DNA of 64,000 nt from positions 5,022,001 to 5,086,000 of the forward strand of contig JANTQA010000032.1 of assembly GCA_027625915.1 (NCBI GenBank), read 5' to 3'. The stretch is from Anaeramoeba flamelloides. Its lineage: Eukaryota > Metamonada > Anaeramoebidae. The position numbers were made by a program, and so were the translations under genes. The stretch's first letter is position 1. Every line of letters begins with the position of its first letter. The notes below the pieces were generated by a model. That model was not told where the DNA came from. It made no database searches and saw nothing but the letters and a program-made list of their open reading frames with translations. Below, one piece after another: positions 24,201 to 35,104 of the stretch.

Positions 24201-25138
24201 TTAAGGGACTAGTCTATATTAATTTTTTTTTGTCCAAGAACTAAATAAGGAATCCTTATCTTGAAATATGTTTAAAATTGAAAATAGACAGGTTTTTTCA
24301 ATGTTTGAACTTTTAGTTCTTGTTTTTTTAAAATTTTACAATTCTGTCAAAAAAAGTGACTTTGAAAAATTTTTTTTTGAAAAAAGATCTTAAACGGATG
24401 AGAATTTTTTGATTAATTTTGGATTTAATTATTTTCTCAAAAATAATATTTATTCTCATTTTTAAAAACGGAAAAATAATTTAAAACTGGTGAATATTTT
24501 CTCCTTCACTTCTATTCATCCAACTTGACTCTATAAAGAACTCAATTTGTTTTATCAATCATTACTTTTTTAAAAAATCGTTCTTATTCTTTTCTTTGAT
24601 TTTTTTTGACTCTGACAAAAACTTTTGGGATGGTAATTTGGGAACACTTAAAAAAACTTCAAATTCAACAAAAACAAAAGAGTGTAAACTCAAAAAGTAG
24701 ATTCATGAAAAAAAAGAATGGTACAAGAAAAGAAAGAAAATCTTTTAATAAGAGTAAAGCATATATTGTATATTTTTTTCAAATCAAACTATGTTTTCAT
24801 GCAAATCCAAAACAACCCTTTCAGGTTTATTTTTCAAACTATTTTTTGTAGGTCTTCCACAAACATAACAAGGTTTTGCTTTCTTGTTCATATTTTTTTG
24901 TATTTTTTGTATTTTTGCGAAAAGTTGAAAAAAAGCAACTTTCAAAAAAGTGAAAAAATGCAAAAATTTTTTATTTCTATAAAAACAATAACTAAATTTA
25001 ATGAATGTCATTCAGCAAGATTTCATTACTATACTAAGAAGTTTTTCACTTTGATTTGAAATCTAAGTAATTGGCAAAAAAAATTCTAAATCTCTATTAA
25101 ATTTACCTAAAAAAATTTAATAGAGACTAGTCCCTTAA
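24201..25138. mobile_element. TTAA element D, possible piggyBac relic with CxxC ORF
   Basis: Both ends read TTAAGGGACTAGTCT on inward strands, a perfect match. The interior differs from copies A-C. On the minus strand a 75-codon frame (24784-25011) contains KKAKPCYVCGRPTKNS, a CxxC pair of the kind found in the cysteine-rich C-terminal domain of piggyBac transposases. The later cysteines and histidine of that domain are not visible, so this link is weak. Confidence 0.65.
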
Positions 25139-25582
25139 ATAAAAAACTTTCAAAAATCATTTTTAGAGTTAAATAAAAGACTCAAAATTTTCAAAGAGAG
25201 ACAATAAAAATAATCTCTAAAACTCTCACCCACCCAACAACAAATAGAACAACACACCACTTTAAATATTGAATTAGTTTTGGAATATTTCCAAGATAAG
25301 AGGAATTATTACCTAATGAAGAAACACTCAAAATTATAAATTGCAGAAAAAAAGTTTGAGATTAAAAAAAACTTTCTCTACTTTAATGATCAGAACTTTA
25401 AACAAACTAAGCTCACACAACATTCCTTTCTTTCTAAAAATAACAAATTAATTCCAAATAGAGGAAAAATAAACTGAAAATTTTTAATCGAGAGGGTGTC
25501 GTTATTTTGCTCGTATCATTTTTTTATTTTTTACTTTTCTTTCTAAAAAAGCTTTTATTGATCTTAATAAATATTTCAAATT

Positions 25583-26058
25583 ATGGAAGTACACGTTGGC
25601 GCATTATCTCGTAATTCTCCTCTCCAAGGAACACCAAAGGATTGTACTACTTCTGTTCAACCAATATTTTGTTGGAGTAATGAACATTTCATTTCGGTTG
25701 GTCAAACCCAGACAAAACTTGCTTTGGTTTCACCAAATAACAAATTGTTTACTAAACAAATTGAAGATGTACAAAACTTTTACAAACGGCAGCAACTAAA
25801 ATACAAAGAGGTTACTGTTGGTTTTGAAGAATTGGTTTTAGAGGTAAAATGTGGAGAAGATTTTTTTGTTATTTTGACTAAAAAACATCAGTGTTGGTTT
25901 GTTGGCAAAAATAAAGGTTTTCTTGAGGATCAAAATTATGACGCTTACTTTTCGACTCCAAAATTAATCAATTCCCTTAAAGATGTCAAGTCAGTTCACA
26001 CAGGTTTTTCTCATTGCCATTTTCTTATGGAAAATGGAGATCTATATTTTTGTGGCCA
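25583..26058 (+). CDS. RCC1-repeat protein, 5' exon
   Basis: The frame encodes about 158 residues and ends at a GTACGT donor in phase 2 after LYFCG. Three blade-like repeats can be seen: FFVILTKKHQCWFVGKN near residues 92-108, LINSLKDVKSVHTGFSHC, and HFLMENGDLYFCG at the end. These follow the RCC1 pattern (basic/hydrophobic strand, 'sllt..g.ly.wG'). RCC1 propellers usually need about seven repeats, so the rest must lie downstream. RCC1 is best known as the Ran exchange factor, but in amoebae such repeats mostly occur in scaffold proteins fused to BTB. What follows looks decayed (see 26425-26534 and 28490-28642), so this may be the first exon of a pseudogene. The start is the only ATG before the first repeat. 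Confidence 0.6.
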
Positions 26059-26424
26059 GTACGTTCTAATTTGATTTTTTACTCTTTTTCTTTTTTAATT
26101 TTTGCAAAGCTTTAATTTTGAGGATCCCTTTTTGTAAAAATCAGTTGAGTAATTTTGAGTTTTAGGATTGACTTTGCTCTCATTAAAACAAATTTATATT
26201 TTATAACGGTTTCAAAATTTTAAATTTAAACTTATTATTCCAAACTATATTTTTGAAACAGCAAAACCTTGAAGCGAAAAAATAAAAAAAAAAGCAAAAA
26301 AATGAATAAAAAAAAAGAAAAACAATGAACAAAAGAAAGAAAAAAAATGAATAAAAGAAAGTGAGAAAAAACTTTATTTTATGACAATACTATTATTTTC
26401 CAATTAAAAAATGAAAATTTTTAG

Positions 26425-26534
26425 TTCACATTCCAAAATATTTTTCGAGTTTAAAAGTTGAAGAAAATCCAAAGATCTTTACAACACGTTTAGAAATGGT
26501 ATTTTTAGACAATAAATTAAACTTCCTTGATTAA
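26425..26534 (+). pseudogene. Decayed RCC1-like exon remnant
   Basis: After TTTTTAG an open frame reads HIPKYFSSLKVEENPKIF, then TRLEMVFLDNKLNFLD, and stops in the TTAA site of element B. It resembles the preceding exon's pattern (TPKLINSLKDVKSV, then HFLMENGDLYF). However, its frame does not match the phase left by the GTACGT donor, so it is more likely a decayed exon than a used one. Confidence 0.35.
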
Positions 26535-28490
26535 GGGAGTAGTCATTTTTTAAAATAAAATGAAATCTTGTCAAGATCTTGAAAATTTTTTTTTCTGTAA
26601 TTTGTGTTTAGACTTATGAAATGGATGAGCTAACGTCATATAAACAATTTATTGATTTAAGTCTCTTTTTTGAAATCCAAAATTTACATGTTTCCAATAT
26701 AAAACGAAAAAAAGTAACCTATTATTTTGTTTAAGAATTAAGTTAATTCTTGAAAATGGGAAAACATATTTTTCGTTTTATGTTGGAAAGTATTGATTTC
26801 GAAAACAAATTTTTTATTTGGTTTCTTTTTCTTTGATTAATATTTCAATTCAAATCTCAGCCAATAAAACTAAATGAAGTAGAGGTGATTCAATAAATGA
26901 ATATTCGGTAGAAGCTTAACTACAGTTTGTCAATTAAATTGAGATCTATTATGCAAAAAAAATTTTTTCTTTAAGATTTTGAAAAAGTTATTTTCTGGTT
27001 TTCAAAAAATGAAAAAAAAATTGCAAAAAAATTTTCAATTTTGCAAAATTTTTTTAACAAATTGCTTGGTCTTATTCACAAAAATCCTTATAATAATTCA
27101 ATTCATTTTTGGCAGAAAAAAAATGATTTTGAATTTTGAGGATAAAATTAACTAATTCCCAAATATCTTCAAGAAATTTTTTTTTTGAAAAATCGAATTT
27201 TGTCTTAAAACAAAAACAAAATTTCAGAGTAAAATTTTGACATGACTTTAAAAATTTGATTATTATAACTACCTACCCTAAAAAAATACAATTATTTTTT
27301 AATCCGTTAAATATATCAATTTTTTGGTTGACCAAAAGTTTTATCTCATTTAAGAAAAAAAATCTTTATATTTTTTTTTTTATTGTTGAAGAAGTGTAAA
27401 TTACACTCTGGATATCCTTTTACTTAAATTCCCTTTCAGAAATTTAAGTGTAAAATTATAGATTTCACAATTATTATTTAATGAAAATAGTTTCAAACTG
27501 TTTGTTTTAAATTAATTCATTAAGATTTTTTTTTTTTTTAATTTGTTATGAAATATTAATCTATCTTTTTCATAGGAAGGATAGACCCATAAAAAATGAT
27601 CAATATTTTCAATTTGTTTTAATAAAGAGATCTAAATATTTGAACAACTATAGATCAAATGAAATAGGTTACTTTATTGAGTTTTTTAGAACTTTATATG
27701 GATGGTTTGAATCTATAAAGTGCTAAGGTTTTAAGAATAAGATTTGGTTTTCGAAATTTTCTTTTCAGTTGCTTTGCTTTTTTTTTTTCTTTTTTTTTTT
27801 TTTGAGTTGCTTTTTTTTTTTTTTTTTTTTTTACAAGTTTCCCAAATCTTGTTTTCGCAAAATCCCAGTACAAGATACCGACTCGACAGCAAAAACCCAG
27901 TCCAGGTAACGACTCGACAGATTGTACGGAAAGTCCAATTCGGTTCACTTTGGTTGGCTTCAGATCGCATTCGTTTGATTCAGTTCTCTACAGTTGCATA
28001 AGTCCAGCTCAATTCATTTTAGATCTAATCATTAACAAGTTTGGTTAGGTTAGTCATGACCAGGTCCACCAATTCTTATAATGATTTTTTATTCCTTTTA
28101 CCTCCCCAAGCACCTAAAAAAGCAAAAAGAGGAGGAACCCAAACAACTTAAAAAAGAAAATTTGGAAAAAGTAAAAAGTATAAAAAATAAAAAATCTTTA
28201 TATTAATATTACTGGTAACAAAGAAATGTTATAGTCTAATAATGATAAAATTTGCAATAAACGGGGTAAAAACTTAATAATACAAGAAATAAAATGAATT
28301 TAATTAGTTTTTTTTTGTAGAAAAAATGAAAAAAAAAATTAGATCTCACCAAAACTAATTTTCTTTTATGGCTTTCTTAGTCGATCAGAATTTTTTGACA
28401 CTTGGGATCCACAAAATTTGTAAGTAGAGAATACCACCAATAACATATTTTAAAATTTTGCCTTGTTGTCGTAGAAGACTAGTCCCTTAA
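26531..28490 (+). mobile_element. piggyBac-like TTAA MITE, copy B, with nested insertion
   Basis: The ends are TTAAGGGAGTAGTC and GACTAGTCCCTTAA. The sequence is collinear with copy A except for an extra block at about 27372-28188 bounded by a direct repeat. It sits immediately after an RCC1-like remnant. Confidence 0.75.
27372..28188 (-). mobile_element. Insertion with ~16-base target duplication, unknown class
   Basis: AAAAAATCTTTATAT occurs on both sides of this block and once at the same point of copy A, marking a target-site duplication. The T-run at the left edge suggests a minus-strand poly(A) element, as for LINE- or SINE-type retrotransposition. It contains the first ~100 bases of repeat R2 and a less AT-rich stretch (27840-28130) with two copies of GACTCGACAG. 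No reverse transcriptase or RNA polymerase III box is evident. Confidence 0.5.
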
Positions 28491-28642
28491 CTCTAAGACA
28501 AAATTTTTCCTCTGCTAATTTGATTGTAGCAGTAATCATTAGAAGTTTTGATGATAACATATATTATCATGATATTAACAATAAAATCGCAATAATAACA
28601 ATAAAATCGCGATTAGTCCGGCTTTATCGCGAAAAATCATAA
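28490..28642 (+). pseudogene. Possible continuation of the RCC1 remnant
   Basis: Past the TTAA element a frame of about 50 codons is open, including FSSANLIVAVIIRSFDD and NIYYHDI, reminiscent of an RCC1 strand pair. It is in a different frame from the remnant before the element and runs into the ATCGCGAT cluster, so the call is weak. Confidence 0.2.
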
Positions 28643-29770
28643 AATTGCAATATTCCACATTATCACGATAAAAATATTATCGCGAAAAAATGAAAAATTA
28701 TTTTTTTGAAATCCTAAAAACAATCTCTTGACTTTTACAAAGTCTTGAGACTTTTACAACACTTTTCGCCTTTAAAAATGTTAGAAAGTGTTTGAAAGGG
28801 TTGTGAATTGTCTTGAAGTGTTTGAAAGTTTTGAAAGATAGAAAACTTTTTTAGTAAGGCACAATAAGTTTGTTTGTAGTGGAAAAAAAAATTGATTTTT
28901 CTTTTCATTTTTTTTTTTAACAAAATATCAAATGTCAAACAAATTTTATGATCATACTAATAAGAATCCATTTGAACAATATACTTGAATGTAAAATAGA
29001 TTTGTTTTTTTAAAATGGAGTTGTTACCTTCACAATTTTAAATATCCAAAAAGAATAAAGAGTAATTTTCCTTCTTATTGGTGATCGATCAAACAAAAAC
29101 CTCTCAGCTCTAATTGTGTTTTCTGTCCAATACAAAGACAATAGGAACACAACAAAAAGAAAACAAATCTATAAAAAATCTTAATAATTGGTGATCAATA
29201 TGAATAGGTTGTTGTGAATGCTTTTGAAAAGTTATCAAACTATTAAAGCTTTCATAGAATATTGAAAATGTTTTAACCCAAGAACACATTCTTTAAAGAA
29301 TAGGCGAAGGGTTGGTTGTTTTAGAAGGTCTTTTATTCAACTCAATTTCCAACACCACGATTGACTGAGAAATTATTTATTTCTATTTAGTTCTTATTGT
29401 TGCTGATCTAAAAGGATCAATCAACCGATAGGTTTGTCAACCAAACCAAAACGAAAATAAAATTAAACTCTTTGATCTTATCCTTGATTGAATCAAGTAT
29501 ATTTTTTGTTGTTTTTTCAAAGAATAACTTTTAATCACATAATCTATTTTTTTGATCAAAAAAAAATTCCTTTGTCAAAATATTGCTGAATTAGCCCAAA
29601 AACCCATCGACTATTATATCGCGATTACTTTTTAATCGCGATATTTTGGCATTTATCACGATTTTTTAATAATTATCGCGATTTTATAGAATATCTCGAT
29701 TTTCTAAAATATCACGATTTGATAGAAATTATCGCGAATTTTGCCAAAATATCGTGAATTAAGCATATAT
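28560..29770. repeat. Two clusters of ATCGCGAT-like motifs
   Basis: Cluster one (28560-28690) has about six and cluster two (29605-29770) about eight copies of variants such as TTATCGCGATTTT, ATCACGATTT and TTATCGCGAA, in both orientations. The core is palindromic and CG-containing, rare in this AT-rich DNA. The clusters may be the subterminal regions of one ~1.2 kb element, but clear terminal inverted repeats were not found. Confidence 0.5.
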
Positions 29771-31251
29771 CAGCAGTTATTGATTTTTTTTTTTCAAAAT
29801 ATCACATATATTTTTTTGAGAGGCAGTTTATCGCTTCGAAAAAAAATGTATGCTGATCTTTTGAAAAAAAAAATATCAATAACTATTGTTATTTTTTGAT
29901 AGAAATTAGAAAAAAGAAAAAGAAATTTAAAAAAAACTTTTCATTTCTTTTTTTTATTTTTTAGTGTTTGTGATCGTTATCCAAAATTTTTTAACCAAAA
30001 AAAGTATAATAATTTCAAGTTTTAAAAATGACATGGTTGTTTCTACATGTCAAAATAAAGGGTTTAAAAAATGCTATCAATATTTTTATTTATTATTCGA
30101 TCTGATATTTTGGGATAGAAGAATTTTCAAGTTTTTTTCATTCCAAATTAAGTTCCTCAAAATGGTTCCAATTAACCATTTCTAAATGATCGTTGCTATA
30201 TTTTCATTTCAAATTTATCTCTTAAAATTTTTGATAAATGTTGCTATTTTTTTTTCTTCCTCAAAAACCAATGCTTGTTCCAATGTAAGACACTTTAGGA
30301 ATAATTATCGCATATATTCAGTGATGTTGATCTGAAAAATATAGCAACATTTTTCATATTTTTTCCCAAAAATTCACTTGAAGAAAATAACATCAAAACC
30401 TCTATTAATATTCATTTTGGAAATTGAAATAAAAATTTTCATTTATTAATTGGATTATAACAGTATGCAAAAAAAAAGCAAAGTTAATAAAGAAAAAAAG
30501 TAAAAACTTTTTAAAAACAATGAGGACAATTACAACAACAAATATTATTCTTTATTCTTGCTGCCATTTATGAAGTTGTTTTTATTGATGTAAATAACGA
30601 AATTTGTTATTGTTTGATGTTGTTTTAATGCTCTATCAGAATTTTATGCTTTGTTGGGGGTTGGGATATAGTACACTAAATTGATTAAATAATTTAAAAG
30701 AATGTCTATTAAAGTAAATTCAAAATATTACAATTTTTAAGGATTTTTTTTGTTTTCTTGAAAAATAAAAAAAATCATTGATTGATCCAAAAACTTTCAT
30801 TAATTTTACAAACAAAATAATGTAAATTTTAAATACTTATTTTTTTACCTCTTATTTCTCTTACTTTATTTGGAAGTATATTTTTACAATTTATCTACAT
30901 TATATTATATTTTAATATCAAGTGGAAAGTCCCAGAACCAACTTTATTTTGATTTTCAAAATTTGGAGAGAATAATTTTGGATTTGATAAAGGGAAAATT
31001 TAAAATTTTTTTGAAAAGGATCAGAAATTTTTTAAATGTTATTTTCACCTCTTAAATTTTGGTTTTGATTATCAAATATAAAAAAATTTTTAATTTTTTC
31101 TAATTTTTTGTTAAACTTTTAAATTTTGTGTTAAAAATCGTAAAAAAATAATTTTTTTTTTCAAATTTATGAAGGTAACAAAACTCCAAGCCTTTTTTCA
31201 AATTAACACAAAACAGTCAATTTGGATTTTAGATTTTGATTTTGGAATCTA

Positions 31252-32026
31252 TCAAATATTCCCGAAAATACCCGAAAATCGAAAATACCCGAAAATTTTT
31301 TAACCACGAAAAAACACTTTTTGAACAACTTCTAAGCTTCACTCATGCCACTATACTCAGTTTAAAGGTAAATTTGGAATTTTATTTTCGAAAAAAATTT
31401 TTTTTCTGAAAATCTCAAAATTCAAAAAAATTAAATTTTAGGGAATGGTATTCAACCCATTCGGGTGAAAGGAATAAGTATCTTGGATGAATGTAACATT
31501 TCTAATCATTTCGAAATGGTATTAACTAAATGAGAGAAGATGTACTTGTAAAGAAAATTTCTAATTGTGTATCATTATATATAATTTTGTAATCTTAAAT
31601 ACATTCCTAAAATAACCGAGTAATATCTAATCATACAATACATACCCATTTCCTACATAAGGTGACCCAAGCCAAACTTTATTTAACTTCCGTTTCTATA
31701 AAAGGAACTCTTTTACCAAAACATACAAACACACATACCAAAGGTACACTGACATACCCATACAAATGACATACCCATACACATAGCACTAATAAGTACC
31801 AACAATTACTCAAATATACTCAAAAGGTACCAAAACCTCTTTAGAGTAGTTTAAAGTAGAAAATTCAAAAAAAAAATATTTTGTCTGAAAGTAAAATTGT
31901 TATTTTACCATTAAACTGAGTATATTGGCACTAGGGAAGCTTAGAAGTTGTACATAACGTGTTTTTATGTGGTTAAAAAATTTTCGAGTATTTTCGATTT
32001 TCGGGTATTTTCGGGAATATTTCAAA
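31252..32026. mobile_element. MITE K with long inverted ends
   Basis: Arms of about 110 bases (31252-31370 and 31913-32026) are inverted copies. They share AATATTCCCGAAAATACC, TTTTTTAACCAC, CAACTTCTAAGCTTC and ATACTCAGTTTAA. Each arm contains three short direct copies of CCCGAAAAT. The centre includes a CACATACC-rich stretch and no gene. Confidence 0.65.
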
Positions 32027-32072
32027 CATCCTTGATTTTTTTGTGTTGAAAGGATAATAGAAACAACAATTA

Positions 32073-32490
32073 AAAATTCCATTTCGCAACACAAAAAGAT
32101 CCAATCAAGTACCATTCAAAACTTCTCTATTTTCCCAATTCAAAAATCTCAGACTTAATATTTGCTTTCTGGAAAGTATTCAAAAGCTTGTGGTTGGAAT
32201 GGCATTACAAAAGTAACCAAATATTCCAAAAGCACCTTCTGAAAGGAATTCCTGCAAAGTATCTCAAACCACCACTTAATGTTAAACAACCTGATCAGTT
32301 GATTTCGAGTTATTGTTACTGTTATTGAGAGAATTACTCTACTAACCCCAACAAACCTCTCAAGAAAACAAAAGAAAACAGAATTGGTTTATTGATTTCA
32401 AAGAAAAAAGAAAGTCAAATCAAAAATAAATACCTGGTTGACCTTTCTTCGGTTTCAAAGATCTTTAAATTATTCTTTCAAAAGAATAAG
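32073..32490 (+). pseudogene. Coding-like stretch, unrecognised
   Basis: One frame stays open for about 78 codons, meets one stop and continues for about 60 more before a second stop. It includes ISDLIFAFWKVFKSLWLEW and LLKGIPAKYLKPPLNVKQ. Base composition is visibly less AT-rich than the surroundings. There is no clear start codon. An RCC1-like reading in another frame (KACGWNGITKVTKYSKS) is also possible. It may be a decayed gene tied to the neighbouring RCC1/BTB genes, or an unrelated relic. Confidence 0.3.
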
Positions 32491-32890
32491 TAAGCAAATA
32501 ACAGATGTTAACAATTGACTTTTTAACTCAAATACACCTCATAAGAGATTGAAAAAGGAAAGTTTTGGGGAATAAATAACAACACCATTAACTAAATCAA
32601 TACACTTAGCTTTTGAATACCCAACGAAACAAAATTAACCCAAAAAATTTTTTTCAGTAAAAAATAATCCAAATTAGACACACCAGAGAAGAAATCAAGA
32701 AATACTTTATTTTTCCAAGAATACTACCAAGATTTGAGTCGCGATGAGAAAATAACAAGGATGTTAAATTTGTCACAAAAATGGATTTGACCAGCTCAAA
32801 ATTTTCCGAAATTAATGCTAAAAATTAAATATTTACAAGATCCCTTGGATCAAGTTTCTAAAAAGTTAATAATTATATTACTGTGTATAA

Positions 32891-33080
32891 AAATAAACTC
32901 CATTTCAAAATCATTGGCTCATTAAAAATCAAATTTTGAAAATAAATAATTTTATAAATTGAAGATATCTATTATAATAAAAAAATTAATATTTTAATAT
33001 TCGGTTTTATACACCAGAAATATTTGTTTTTTCGTCTAAAAATAAAATAAAAAAAAGTAAAAAAAAAATAAAGTAAAAGT
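32891..33080 (+). repeat. Repeat shared with 61915-62095, upstream of BTB gene
   Basis: Both copies run TAAACTCCATTTCAAAATCA, 'CATTAAAAATCAAATTTTG', a 'TTAATATTTTAATATTC' block and 'GTCTAAAAAT'. It ends about 300 bases before the BTB start codon. Its first bases resemble the ends of MITE family F, so it is more likely a transposon end than a promoter. Confidence 0.55.
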
Positions 33081-33375
33081 GTAAAACAAAATTTTATTGT
33101 TTAAATAATGATTTTGCTCACTTGTTTATATAATTTCAAATATTAAAAAAACAATAAAACTTGAAATATATTAAAAGTTATTTATTGTAAAATCTTGAAA
33201 AAAAAAATTTATAATACTTTGATAGATTTTTTTTCACAAAATACCTTCTTACCATTTTAGTAAACAATTTGTTTATTTCTCCAATTATAATTAATTTATA
33301 TAATGTAATAGAAATTATCACTTTCAATTTGACCCCGACAAGACTCAGCAAACATTGATAAAAAAGCCAACATTC

Positions 33376-34599
33376 ATGGCATCAAAAATAAAAAAAGTAT
33401 TTAAATCATTTTACGGTCCCGTTATAACAATTAATACTGATGACGAAATTATACCTTATGGAAAAATACAATTTTTTCAATTAACACCACAATTATTTGA
33501 ACAATTTCAGGCAGATAACGTCAAACAAATAGTAACAAATTCCAGATTCATTTTTGTTTTACAGCACGATCTTGATATGTACATTTCTGTTTTGAGCAAA
33601 AAAAATCAAAAAGTCAATGGTATTAATTTTTTTTTAGTTCCATTCTCGCAAAATCATCAAATTAAGCAAATTGAGTCGCACATTCATTCAATCCACATTT
33701 TACTTTACAATGGAACATTTTATACTTTACCATCCCACCTTATAAAATCCACAGATCAATTTAAGCAAAAATATAAAATCAATTTTTTAGTTCATCATTT
33801 TCATTCTGTAAATCGAAACATTTATTTTTATAAATCGCATACTCCATTGGAAATGGATTTTTTAGATTTTTTTGAAAGTGAAGTTTTGGCAGATATGGAT
33901 ATACATGGTATTAAATGCCATTCTAATATTCTAAAATTGCGAACCAATTTAGAGCCAGAAAAAATTAAAGAAATCCTTGAAAAGAAAACAGAGAAAGGTC
34001 ATATTTTATCATTTTTAAAAACTCTTTATACAGGAATTGTCTATGATATGAATAATTATTATTATATTTGCAAAGAATTATCACTAAATCCTACCCCAGT
34101 GCCAATAAAAACAGATATCCAACGGATATATACAGAATGTGAAGATGAAAAAGATTTTACGATTATTTTGGGGGATGAGCATAAAATTAAGGTCCATAAA
34201 TGGTTTTTAGCTGTAAGATCGAATCTATTTAGATTTATGTTTTCAGAAGTCGAACAGGACATGACAGAAATGAACGAGTCCACGGGTAAAACCTTCAGAG
34301 AAATGCAAATTATAATCCATTTCCTATACACTGGAGAAATTACTTTTTTGGAAAGTGATAATGTCTTGCAAATTTATGACAATTTATTAGATGTTGTTAA
34401 TTTTTATCAATTAAATGAGAATATTGGATTCACCCATAAATTGTTTAATCAAAGGCAAAAATACAAATTATCACATGATAGTAAAGTTACTTATTCACAA
34501 AACCAAGGATCTGGTTCAAGTAAAAAATCTTCTCGAAGAAGAAACAGAAAAAAAAAACGAAAAAAAAAAAATCAAAAAAAAAAAAACAACAACAAATAA
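33376..34599 (+). CDS. Double-BTB protein with degenerate propeller N-terminus
   Basis: This is a single exon of 407 residues. Residues 1-160 have strand-like repeats (FIFVLQHDLDMYISVLSK, IHILLYNGTFYTL) that resemble worn RCC1 repeats without the glycines. A first BTB (POZ) domain follows at about 165-235 (IHGIKCHSNILKLRT, then FLKTLYTG). A second lies at about 258-330 (DFTIILGDEHKIKVHKWFL, RSNLFRFMFSE, then IIHFLYTGEI). The last 33 residues are Arg/Lys and Asn rich. BTB domains dimerise and often recruit cullin-3 ubiquitin ligase; no F-box, BACK or Kelch partner is present. The basic tail could bind nucleic acid or localise the protein to the nucleus. The first ATG in frame is 33376. The frame is open a further 72 bases upstream without a Met. 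It lies 7.3 kb from the RCC1 exon, but phases do not allow simple fusion to it. Confidence 0.75.
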   Translation: MASKIKKVFKSFYGPVITINTDDEIIPYGKIQFFQLTPQLFEQFQADNVKQIVTNSRFIFVLQHDLDMYISVLSKKNQKVNGINFFLVPFSQNHQIKQIESHIHSIHILLYNGTFYTLPSHLIKSTDQFKQKYKINFLVHHFHSVNRNIYFYKSHTPLEMDFLDFFESEVLADMDIHGIKCHSNILKLRTNLEPEKIKEILEKKTEKGHILSFLKTLYTGIVYDMNNYYYICKELSLNPTPVPIKTDIQRIYTECEDEKDFTIILGDEHKIKVHKWFLAVRSNLFRFMFSEVEQDMTEMNESTGKTFREMQIIIHFLYTGEITFLESDNVLQIYDNLLDVVNFYQLNENIGFTHKLFNQRQKYKLSHDSKVTYSQNQGSGSSKKSSRRRNRKKKRKKKNQKKKNNNK

Positions 34600-35104
34600 T
34601 AATTCTCGAGATCCAATTTATTTGTTGGGTATTATAGCATTTTATGAATGCTGTAAACACTTAGTAAGCTATACCCAAAAAAAGAGCGGCAAATTTATTC
34701 TAAAATATCTTGATTCAACTAAATTCAATCATCTTAAAACTATTTAAATAATAAAAATTTTAATACATGATTTATCGATTCTTAATAATAATTCAATTTT
34801 TTTGTTAGTATTTTATCACATTAACATGAATAAAAAATATCAAAATTTCGGATCTTGGTTTTATCTGATATTTTTTAGATGTTGAAAATTGAAGATTATT
34901 TTTTTTCTTTTTGATTTAAAAAAAAACGTTTCATAACTTGTTTAATCTCAACAAATTTGCAAATAGAATTGAAAACAAATAGTTAGATTTTATGTTTTAA
35001 AAAATTATTTATACCCTTTCCATATTTCCAGTTTTTTATTAAAATTGGTCGTACATTGTTTTCGCCAAAAAAAGTGATTTTTCTTTTTTTTTATTGATGG
35101 AAGA

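Larger units (their letters stand above)
19480..25582. other. Gap between TM2D2 and RCC1 starts
   Basis: No host gene is recognised. The region is largely nested transposons (19900-22980), a further mariner-type copy (23308-23510) and a TTAA element (24201-25138). The bases just upstream of each divergent gene should contain their promoters, but no motif stands out. Confidence 0.5.
26059..33375. other. Gap or intron after the RCC1 exon
   Basis: This 7.3 kb stretch holds decayed exon-like remnants, the TTAA element B with a nested insertion, the ATCGCGAT motif clusters, MITE K and a coding-like stretch at 32073-32490. No intact downstream RCC1 exon could be identified. Confidence 0.5.

Noticed and set aside
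27694-28001. Overlapping frames on both strands in the less AT-rich block
   Set aside because: They are not conserved with a start and family, and depend on a Lys or Phe homopolymer; the block looks like a mobile element.
25583-34599. RCC1 exon and BTB gene as one RCC1-BTB gene
   Set aside because: The GTACGT donor leaves phase 2, and no acceptor near the BTB start gives a matching frame. The BTB exon has its own ATG and its own worn propeller region.
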